A stretch of DNA of 64,000 nucleotides from Oasisia sp. SBJ-2009 (Eukaryota; Annelida; Polychaeta; Sabellida; Siboglinidae). Where the stretch lies: assembly GCA_964017155.1 (NCBI GenBank), contig OZ024854.1, positions 16,226,055-16,290,054 of the forward strand. The letters run 5' to 3'. The position numbers were made by a program, and so were the translations under genes. Below are positions 56,301 to 64,000 of the stretch, piece by piece (position 1 is the stretch's first letter; every line of letters begins with the position of its first letter). Under the pieces are notes generated by a model. That model made no database searches. It was given only the letters and a program-made list of their open reading frames with translations, and was not told the DNA's origin.

Positions 56301-56905
56301 ATTATATATATATATATTATATATATACACATAATTATATATATATATATAATATGTATATAATAATGTATACATGTATATTAAAATTGATATATATTAC
56401 ATATTAAATAATATTAAATAATATATATATATATATACATATATATAATTATATATACATATATATATATACATATTATCATTAAAAACAAACACAACAA
56501 ACTAAAAACCGAAACAAGTGCTGATGTGGGTATAGGAAATGGGGGGGGGGGGGGGGCTGGGGAGGGTGCATGATACCGGCCAACGTCAACGTAACGGTGT
56601 GCAAGCAAGTAAATAACACGCTGTGATATGATGTAAACAAATGTACTAATAGGCCTATCTAGTGTCTGGATAGTGAGAAAACATGTTGCTACGTGCACTA
56701 TTGCAAGTTTACGTACTTCAGTGTTTATGAAGTGCTTCAAGTGCAATTTCCATAGCGTATGAATAATTGAACATTACATTTTGTACTGCAGTTTCATCTG
56801 GCAGTCTGCTAACACGGCACATTCGTCCGCTAGAGGCGCTACTGTCTCAACATTCAAAATGGAACTGCCGTAGTGAACCTTCTCTGTTAGATCTTCTCTG
56901 CATAT
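55803..56905. mobile_element. About 1.1-kb element with about 100-bp imperfect terminal inverted repeats
   Basis: The left end (from 55803) and the reverse complement of the right end (from 56905) share AGAGAAGATCTAACAGAGAAGG, then TCAC(T/A)..CGG, and after a variable middle CGGGCGAATGTGCCG versus CGGACGAATGTGCCG. Outside these blocks the flanks do not match. The interior has no coding capacity and contains an AT microsatellite and a 16-bp G run. A non-autonomous DNA transposon is the simplest reading. Confidence 0.6.
56228..56476. repeat. (AT)n with ATACAC interruptions
   Basis: AT-repeat block within the inverted-repeat element. A run of G follows at about 56539-56555. Confidence 0.93.
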
Positions 56906-57239
56906 ACCCGAGTTCTGTCTGGCCGCAGTACATAATTAAATCATTTATTATGGTTGCGCGTATTATCGACTGAATTAACAATGTATTTCTATTTATGTTG
57001 TGTTAATATCAGTTTAATCTTGAAAAGCTTTTATAATACAGCATTGATAAAAAAGGTATCCTTATTTAATTGTGTGGGGCCAGACAATGCTGCGACCTCA
57101 CGGATACTGGTTAATCCTGCCGTAATTCTTAGTTTATAAACAACTGTAAATTTGAATTTGTGCTTACTTTTGTGTTAATATAAGTTCAATGTTGAATACT
57201 TTTCATATGATATCATTATCTTGTAAAAGTATATCGTTA

Positions 57240-57490
57240 TTTAAATTTTTATTTCATAGTTGGTCTGAGAGCCAATCAGCGTCTCTAGCCTAATCTGGGG
57301 TAAGGCCGCCCTGGCGGGTGGAAAATCCCGGCCCACTGTTTCCCCAGGCGGGTGTGAGGGGATAACCGAGGCTATAGTTAGTGGCTTAAAAGTGCTGCCA
57401 CCTCACGGAGCCTGGGTAATCGAGGCTTGCAGCTCAGCCTCAACGATGTTGCTATGATTGTAATTGTAAATGTAGGTTAATGCGATTTTA
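57240..57490 (+). repeat. Dispersed repeat of about 250 bp
   Basis: Contains a GC-rich core (CTGGCGGGTGGAAAATCCCG) and TTAAAAGTGCTGCCACCTCA then CGGAGCCTG. The second part occurs inverted at 34318-34363, and a weaker form (GCTGCGACCTCACGGATACT) at 57090-57110. It could be a SINE or other short dispersed family; no RNA polymerase III boxes were clear. Confidence 0.5.
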
Positions 57491-57695
57491 TATGGTGTTT
57501 CTAATACTAATTCACCTAATTATGTACATTTCGGAGTTTTGATTAACATTGTTTTTGTGAAGTTCGTGTAAACGGTCCTAGATGCTTGACAACCCTCCCT
57601 GCAAGGTGTTCCCAGAGTTTTCCATCTTCATATATCAATCACACACTTTCTGGAACCTTTATTATCCCAGGCTTCTAAATTCAAATATTGCCTGG

Positions 57696-57999
57696 TGTAA
57701 TGTAATATGAAATAATGTGGTAGCCGCCAGTTGGCAGTTGGCAGCACTGCACTCAACCTACCCACTACCCCTTGCACACACCACTGCACAATAATAGCCC
57801 TTCCCTCTTCACCCTATATAACTTACTAACACACCTAGAACAGGCGCGCCATACCAGATCCAGAAGAAGCAAGACATCAATACGTCTGGCTCCCGGATCA
57901 CGGCGACCCACCTAAACGACAACTGCGAATAACCGTAAAGAGCTGCACAGAAGGAGCGACGTAAGTTACCTTATTATACTGTGCATGCTCTTTACCACA
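57696..57999 (+). mobile_element. 5' LTR of a Ty3/Gypsy-type element
   Basis: About 304 bp bounded by TG...CA (TGTAATGTAATA to CTCTTTACCACA). It has a CCCTATATAACTT TATA-like box, and two bases after the end comes TGGTACCAGAG, which resembles a primer-binding site for initiator-methionine tRNA with one mismatch. No second LTR was found in the window. Confidence 0.65.
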
Positions 58000-58616
58000 T
58001 TGGTACCAGAGTGTCAGAAAAAAGAACGTCCACGTGCCTAGAAGGCCAACGTGAGAAGCCGTTCAAATATTGACAACTAAGTTGCAAATTCCAAATGTCA
58101 ATTTGACTGTATTAAGTGAAATTTGCGCAATAATCACATAATAGTTTACACATTTATACCTAACCACATGGTGACACGGGTGTGGTCCACTGGGCAGTCA
58201 CGCACAACAACTTCGTGGACATAGCATATTGTTCACATCCATTGTAGACTAAAATTCACTGTCTAGACGCTAGACCCAGAACTAGTTAAACCGACTAACT
58301 AGTTGAAACAACACTGCTGGTTAATGCCAATTCGCTGACATTAGTCAATAAGTCGAAGGCACCAACCTGTGTCCGTTTCAAAAGCCGTTTCACAAGTTAT
58401 AATCATTAGTGTTTAACAACAATAATGTGTTCCAAACAACTTATGTAAAACAAATAAAAGCTCCATTACACAGTACGTACACAACTTACACCCATAACCG
58501 CACAACCATACACTAACATAGGACCGCCAAAGAAAACTAAACAAACACAGGGAAATGAAAATGCTGAAGCGGAAACTGATAACATAGAGGAGGACAAACC
58601 ACGACCAGAACCTGAC

Positions 58617-60352
58617 ATGAGTAGCTTTGCACAGACACTCAAATATATTACTGACAAACTGGACATAATAGAGGCACACTCACAGGAAGTAAATGAAAGA
58701 CTAAGCAGGCAGGAGGCAACGGTGCGTGCATTGCAGGCTAAGGTGTTCGGTCCTGAGAGAGGCCCTCTTGTTGAAATATGCGCTGATTTCTCTTCAAGAG
58801 CCCGACCAAAATATGCACAGGCAGATGCAACACCAAATTCATGGGGTGAGGCTATGGGTGAATCTAACTATCACATAGAACGGAAGCCCATGTTAGCTGA
58901 AGCTGTACAAAACGAAAATAAAGACACCTTCCAAACCAGTGGTCATGATGGTCCGAAACGTTATTCATATGAACGACCTGTCTATGATCGGTACTCCACC
59001 GATTCTAGGGATGACCTACCAATGGAACGCCCCAATCATAACCGACGGCGTTATGACACTAGGGGTGGTGTTGACATTTCACACCGGCCCAGTGACAGAA
59101 ATGTCACTATCGACAAATTCGATGGTAAGCCCGGTGAATGGGACAACTGGATTCACCAGTTTGAGTTTATAGCTGAGGCATACAACTGGGACTCAGACGA
59201 GAAGATGACACGATTGGTGTCATGTCTCCGAGGGCCAGCCCTCACTGCTCATAGGAGTCTTCCAAGAGAGGAACGTTATGACTATGAGGGTTGCATCTCA
59301 TACCTATGTATGAGATATGGCCACTCTAGACCTGTCGCTAGGACAACACTGAGAGCAGAGTTGTCTGTACTAAAACAAGAGGAGGTTGAGAGCGTGGATA
59401 CTTTGCAGATAGGGTGTATGCGCTAACGGTAGAGGCCTATCCCAATATGCACAAAGACTTATATAATAGTCTATCGGTGCCAGCCTTCCTACGAGGCATC
59501 CGAGATCGGAGTGCTGCACAGGAAGCTATGAAGTTTAGCGACCCTGCCACAATACGAACAGCAGTAGAGGCGGTACTGCACATCCAGTGTGCAACACGTA
59601 CATTTGGTGGCCGTAACTTGTCTAACTGACATGTTGCCTTCAATGATGAGTGTGCAGTCAGATTGACTGACACAAACTCAGAGGAGACAACATTGGTTGA
59701 CAAGGTGGTACAGGGTGTAGTCAGACAACTACAGCAGCCAACTGTATCCCGGGGACGCAGTGATACATGCTTCACCTGCGGGGGGAGTGGTCATAGATCA
59801 CGTGACTGTGCCAATAAGAGGCGACGCTCCCCATCTCCACTGAGTTGCTTTCAATGCGGCGGTAAGGGTCACCTAGCCAGGGAGTGTACAAATACACTAT
59901 CACGTCGGGACTCACCAGTGAGACGTCAATCTCAGAGACACCGCAATCGCAGTACTAGCAATAGTAGCTCCAGTAGTGCAAGCTCTGATGATAGCCATAG
60001 GTATCGTAGCCATAGGCGACATCGCACTAACCATGGTAGGAGGGCTTACCGAGATGACCACCGAGAAATGAGGCATAATGCGGGAGAGGGTATACAACGA
60101 GGGGGATACAGGGCTCCCAAACTTAACAGTAGAGAGGGTGAGAAGGACTACAATTATCGGAGGAAGAATAATACACAAGAGAGAAGCTGGGATGATACTC
60201 GTGGACGGCATACCACGCACAGTGGTGAGAACCGGGGAAGATATCACCAGCCTTCCGAGAATAATTACAGCCGAAGTCCCAGTCCTCGTCGTGATCTGCC
60301 CACCCTTCCTAACAGGAAGAGTGATGAGACAGATAAGTCACCGTTAAACTAA
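58617..60352 (+). pseudogene. gag of the Ty3/Gypsy element (frameshift and in-frame stop)
   Basis: Frame 58617-59426 holds a coiled N-terminus and the capsid-like start FDGKPGEWDNWIHQFEFIAE. A single missing base near 59405 in a T-run moves the frame; the capsid continues at 59414-59629 (YNSLSVPAFLRGI), ends at TGA 59627-59629, and the same frame resumes to 60352. The nucleocapsid part has two CCHC knuckles (CFTCGGSGHRSRDC, CFQCGGKGHLAREC) followed by an Arg/Ser-rich tail. Not functional as it stands. Confidence 0.82.
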
Positions 60353-60357
60353 ATGCG

Positions 60358-61485
60358 GTGAACCCCGTTGGCCATGGGTCCACCACCACCCGTTTGGGTA
60401 TCGGCCAACCGAAAAACAATGATTACAGACCAACTCCACGCCTGTCCAGTCAGGACAATTGTAGTGGAGTAGGTGTCATATTGGATGCTCAAAGTAGTAG
60501 TGAGACAGGTGTTACGGTAGCTGAAAAACAAATAAGGGGAAATGACCAGGCCAAATACAGAGGTGTTAATGCACCCTCCAGCATGTCCAATAGACAGGAC
60601 AATAACAATGGAGCAGGTGTGAAAACAGATACTCTGTGTGGTGCTGAGGCAATTCTGACTACTGACCAACAATTACACAAGAGTGACAGTGAGCCTGTGG
60701 ACATGTCCAACAGACAGGACAAAGGTACCGGGGAACAAATTACTGTCAGAAGTACACAATTAGACCCAACTGTAGGCCACACACTGTTAATACCAGCCAC
60801 TATTTATGGGAGGGGCATGCTGATGGTCATAGACACTGCCGCGCAGATGTCAATGGTCAGCCTATCCTTCATTGACTCATTAGAACATGCATGCACTGTG
60901 ACACCAGAGTTCATAACCATTAAAAATGCAGAACACGGGTCATACATACAATGCTATCTAATCAAGGAACTCCCAATAACTATCCAACATAATGCGGGAC
61001 CAATAACTGATGATTTTATTCTTGGGCTTGATTTTCTACTAAAACATCATTGCATTGTGGACATTGACGATAGCACTGTCATGGTTGATGGTATCCCTGT
61101 TCACGCACTGATGAAAAAGGGACCATCAATAACTTATAATATAAGTAGAATTCAAGTGGCAAAACGCACTGTTATTCCGGCCAAACATGTAGGTTATGCA
61201 ATGGTGGAATGCACTAACCCCTCTTGCAATGTTTACGTAACTTCACCGGAAATGACGGATGAACTAATAATTCGATCTTGCATAATCAATGGTGGTATTG
61301 GGCCCGTAATAATGGAGATTATAAATGATTCGAATAAGCCAATCACATTGCAAAAAGGAAAAGTGCTAGTCCAAGCAATAGAAATGGACGCTACACTAGA
61401 GCCCTATCGAGAATGTATTCAGATCAGTCGTACTGAAACGGCGAGAAATTATGTTGGAGATACAATACAATATATACAACGATAA
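60358..61485 (+). CDS. Retropepsin-like aspartic protease region of the Gypsy element
   Basis: A 375-codon open frame. The N-terminal half is low-complexity with MSNRQDN repeats. The protease lies at about residues 140-250: VIDTAAQMSMVS (active-site D-T-A), then ILGLDFLLKHHCIVDID. This is the DTG/DTA...hydrophobic-hydrophobic-G pattern of retropepsins. It is intact but separated by frame from gag and RT. Confidence 0.8.
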   Translation: MNPVGHGSTTTRLGIGQPKNNDYRPTPRLSSQDNCSGVGVILDAQSSSETGVTVAEKQIRGNDQAKYRGVNAPSSMSNRQDNNNGAGVKTDTLCGAEAILTTDQQLHKSDSEPVDMSNRQDKGTGEQITVRSTQLDPTVGHTLLIPATIYGRGMLMVIDTAAQMSMVSLSFIDSLEHACTVTPEFITIKNAEHGSYIQCYLIKELPITIQHNAGPITDDFILGLDFLLKHHCIVDIDDSTVMVDGIPVHALMKKGPSITYNISRIQVAKRTVIPAKHVGYAMVECTNPSCNVYVTSPEMTDELIIRSCIINGGIGPVIMEIINDSNKPITLQKGKVLVQAIEMDATLEPYRECIQISRTETARNYVGDTIQYIQR

Positions 61486-61808
61486 CGCACCTTCATGGGA
61501 GGAAGTAAACAAGATTAATAAAACACCACAACCTATAGCAACATCTTTTATTCCAAATGATTGTCTAGACGACACACAAGTTTCCGTTATGCTAGCGGAC
61601 GTGGAAACACAAATACCACCACACTTACAAGATATGTTTGTTAGATCAAAGAAGAACATTTCCATTCGGGAACAGGATGCATTGGGGATATTGCTAAGTA
61701 GGTACGGCAACGTATTCTCTAAGGACAATAATGACTTAGGAAAATTCACTCTAATACGCCACCGCATAAACAATTACAACGAAGATTCCGTCAGAGAAAG
61801 ATTAAGGC
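61451..61808 (+). pseudogene. N-terminal piece of Gypsy reverse transcriptase
   Basis: PPHLQDMFVRSKKNI, LLSRYGNVFSKDNNDLG and RHRINNYNEDSV match the linker and start of Ty3/Gypsy RT (P-x-H-L-x-D-L, Y-x-D-V-F, H-x-I). It breaks off before the catalytic motifs, at the junction with the LINE fragment. Confidence 0.8.
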
Positions 61809-62400
61809 GCACATGGTGGTTGTTCCAGAGTCTCTGGCGTAGTCGGCCAAAAGATGCACTAGCCTTGGCCATCCTCCTCTGTATTTCATCGTCAATGCAT
61901 CCATCACTTGATATAGTGCTTCCGAGGTAGATGAATTCCAGAACAGAGTTCAACTTGTTTCCATCAACCATGATATCCTCCTCTCGGGTTCTTGTAGAGT
62001 TGGGTTGGTGCAGCACCTCGGTCTTCTTGATGTTAATCTTCAGGCCAAACTTCTTTGACGCATTGGAGAAAGCATCCGCTATATTTTGCATCTCTTCAGC
62101 AGATTGTGCAACCAGTGCACTGTCATCTGCGAATAGCAGCTCTCTCATCAGTATCCGAGTAGTCTTGGTCTTCGCTGTGAAGTGTGCGACGTTGAATAGG
62201 TCAGCGCTCTGTCTGGACTGTATGTAGACGCCACCCCCCATGTCTCGGAAAGCATCATCGAGCATTGCTGATAGGAAGATGGAGAACAGCGTGGGGGCCA
62301 ACACACATCCTTGCTTGACCCCATACGGCGCCATTTGCGTGATTACTGAGCTGAGTTGTGGGCCAAAAAGGATAGACGGAACGAGACACCACTCCACGGT
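61800..62400 (-). pseudogene. LINE reverse transcriptase fragment
   Basis: Minus-strand frame: GVKQGCVLAPTLFSIFLSAM, then LLFADDSALVAQSAEEMQNI with the catalytic F-A-D-D, GLKINIKKTEVLHQP, VLEFIYLGSTISSDG and FGRLRQRLWNNHHV. It is the central and C-terminal part of a non-LTR RT. The match ends after WNNHHV at the junction with the Gypsy RT. The upstream end is cut near the MITE at 62407. Confidence 0.85.
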
Positions 62401-62406
62401 TATGGG

Positions 62407-62600
62407 GTAGTGGCTTCTTGCTAATCACTCACGTACAAGTGCCCATCAAATGCATGTAAAACACCTAAAGTCAGTCTTGTAAACATTTCCTTCAATTTAG
62501 CCCTAACCCATACATAAACCCTAACACTAACCCTCAACCTAACACTAGACATTAACCAAAATGGGCACTTGTACGTGACTTCTTAGCAAGAAGCCACTAC
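62407..62600. mobile_element. 194-bp MITE with 39-bp terminal inverted repeats
   Basis: The ends are GTAGTGGCTTCTTGCTAATC... and, reversed, GTAGTGGCTTCTTGCTAAGA..., both continuing CACGTACAAGTGCCCA; only about three of 39 positions differ. The interior is non-coding and holds CCCTAAC-type repeats (62510-62550). No clear target-site duplication could be read. Confidence 0.85.
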
Positions 62601-62609
62601 TCGGTTGTA

Positions 62610-63000
62610 GTGAAGTCGGCATGCAACAGCGCCCTCCGGTGGCTGTCTAGGATAACTACGCAGCAGCGCTTTATTTTAATGTTGCGTCATACTAATTTAA
62701 CACAATCATCACACAGTTATACTTGTGCGTTCATATGTACACAAACAATATGCAATATTATTTTAGGACAATAATTTATTCTTCAAATGGGCACTGGTAT
62801 TTGTCATTTTCAAATAAAATATATTATTATTAGCCGTATGTGTGCTGATGTCATGTATGTATGTGCTCACGGTATGTTGCGACTACATTTACCGTTTATT
62901 TATGATTAGGTGTAATAAATTCAGGACTTTCGCATTATTGATGTTAAAAGATGTTATTATTCATCTTCAACAATGCATGGATGGAAATGGGTTAACATGA
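62610..63000. other. No gene recognised
   Basis: AT-rich unique sequence after the MITE. Confidence 0.4.
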
Positions 63001-63012
63001 ATATACGCTTTG

Positions 63013-63017
<5 letters not shown>

Positions 63018-63086
<69 letters not shown>

Positions 63087-63117
63087 TATTATATATATAT
63101 GTATATACACACACATA

Positions 63118-63182
<65 letters not shown>
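63018..63182. repeat. (AT)n microsatellite with short interruptions
   Basis: About 165 bp of AT repeat with an ATACACACACAT patch near 63105. Short direct copies of ACTATACGCTTTGACAAA flank it (about 63002-63017 and 63189-63207). Confidence 0.93.
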
Positions 63183-63189
<7 letters not shown>

Positions 63190-63568
63190 GACTATACGCT
63201 TTGACAAAAGCTTCAGGACACAAAATCAGAATTTGTGAATCGCTCGCACCGTCATGTTTTGCATGTAATACAAATAATAATCCAATCAAAGAAGTACTTA
63301 TCACAACTCTTCAACGTTAACGTTATATTCCTTTCAATGTCCCAATCCTTCACCCAGCATCAACATTAAACTTTGCCCACCAAAGGGGTGCACTATGCAC
63401 CACTTGGCGAGCGAACCGTGTAATACGTAAACGCAAACTGGTGCTAATAACAAGTTTGGGCAATAAACGCCACAAGTTACTCCCACGCTGGATATGGGTG
63501 AGGAAAGAGGGTTTGAGACAGCGCTGAAAGACGGCAACAGCGAATACAAGTCACGTGTTTCGAAATAA

Positions 63569-64000
63569 CTACACACTCTGCAACTTGATTTTCATTTCTA
63601 GTAACTCAGTAGAAGGACTAACACCCTCCCAGTGAGATGTCAGGTCCGCACTGAAATACAGATGACTACATCCAACTGGCCTGGCACTCGAATTTTCATA
63701 ATACCAGAACCCGTTATAGCGAGCGCCACATTTAAACTTCTGGTCCTGATCGCGAGTGGCGAACACTTGACCTTCCAATAAGAAACGATTCAAGTTGCTG
63801 GCAATCTTCTGACCTTTGCCAATAATTTTATACTTTTGACTTTCGTCGGCGATACGAAAATCTCCGTATTCGGCGTAGTAGTGTTCTCCGCGGAACCGCT
63901 TCAGTTCCATGCGTAGAGAGTACCTCACGTTAGGCTGGGCCGTAATTTGATAGAGTTTCTCTAGTCCTAGCCAAAACTCTCCGGCGACAGAACCGAAGCC
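63569..64000 (-). CDS. Fibrinogen-related domain protein, 3' exon (5' partial)
   Basis: The frame is open from the window edge to the stop at 63569. It reads GFGSVAGEFWLGLEKLYQIT, RYSLRMELKRFRGEHYYAEY, GDFRIADESQKYKI, then FATRDQDQKFKCGARYNGFW and WEGVSPSTELLEMKIKL. This matches the second half of the fibrinogen C-terminal domain (W-L-G-L/N...I, L-R-x(2)-L, Y-A-x-Y, T-x-D-x-D, C-A, W). In vertebrate and mollusc members this domain binds glycans or acetyl groups. The calcium loop is weak (DQDQ instead of DxDND), and the second disulphide Cys is displaced (ARPVGCSHLYF), so binding may differ. Invertebrate FREDs are often immune lectins; that role is inference. Confidence 0.85.
   Translation of the reverse strand, partial: GFGSVAGEFWLGLEKLYQITAQPNVRYSLRMELKRFRGEHYYAEYGDFRIADESQKYKIIGKGQKIASNLNRFLLEGQVFATRDQDQKFKCGARYNGFWYYENSSARPVGCSHLYFSADLTSHWEGVSPSTELLEMKIKLQSV

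Larger units (their letters stand above)
57696..61808 (+). mobile_element. Decayed Ty3/Gypsy-type LTR retrotransposon, 3' truncated
   Basis: 5' LTR, gag with capsid and two zinc knuckles, a retropepsin-like protease and the N-terminal part of RT, in the expected order. RT stops at about 61808, where an opposite-strand LINE fragment begins, so RT core, RNase H, integrase and 3' LTR are absent. Gag has a frameshift and a stop, and the protease-to-RT link is out of frame. No envelope gene is seen. Confidence 0.8.

Overview
This is a metazoan nuclear window. It holds split genes with GT-AG introns, very dense microsatellites and minisatellites, and several classes of retrotransposon. The domain mix (EGF-SEA membrane protein, SENP1/2 SUMO protease, GPI-anchored EB-module protein, fibrinogen-related domain, DIRS-type and Ty3/Gypsy elements) suggests a marine lophotrochozoan, probably a mollusc. 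That placement is an inference; no species-diagnostic gene is present. All gene models were built by hand from splice sites, intron phase and protein motifs.

Layout. 1-0.7 kb: 3' end of a CR1/L2-type LINE. 1.5-8.9 kb (+): 3' part of a type I membrane protein with one calcium-binding EGF module, two SEA modules, a triplicated 21-nt microexon, a transmembrane segment and a short tail. A 5'-truncated LINE sits in one intron on the opposite strand. 9.8-17.2 kb: mostly no recognisable gene, apart from a 52-bp tandem array and one weak exon candidate. 17.2-32.9 kb (-): a SENP1/2-like SUMO protease with 17 confident coding exons and the full His-Asp-Cys triad. Its introns carry seven tandem arrays, three of which contain copies of the neighbouring splice site. 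34.4-35.3 kb: about 830 bp of alternating pyrimidine/purine repeat, including roughly 70 CGTGTG hexamers. 36-41 kb: RTE-like LINE remnant, then a DIRS/Ngaro-type tyrosine-recombinase retroelement with direct repeats. 42.0-48.7 kb (-): a complete nine-coding-exon gene for a 323-residue secreted, cysteine-rich EB-type protein with a GPI-anchor-like tail and a TATA box. 49.7-57.5 kb: microsatellites, a 140-bp foldback, a LINE remnant, a 1.1-kb inverted-repeat element and a dispersed repeat. 57.7-61.8 kb: decayed Ty3/Gypsy element (5' LTR, gag, protease, start of RT) fused to a LINE RT fragment. 62.4-62.6 kb: MITE. 63.6-64.0 kb (-): last exon of a fibrinogen-related protein.

The most unusual signal is that tandem duplication here repeatedly engulfs exon-intron junctions. 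In the SENP gene one array repeats a 3' splice site about 20 times, another repeats a 5' splice site about 13 times, and a third repeats a more degenerate 5' splice site. A fourth, G-rich 31-bp array has a core matching the catalytic-Asp exon beside it. In the neighbouring EGF-SEA gene the same kind of event gives three phase-compatible microexons. The surface or extracellular genes (EGF-SEA, EB-GPI, FReD) show no operon-like coupling to the SENP gene; they are neighbours only.
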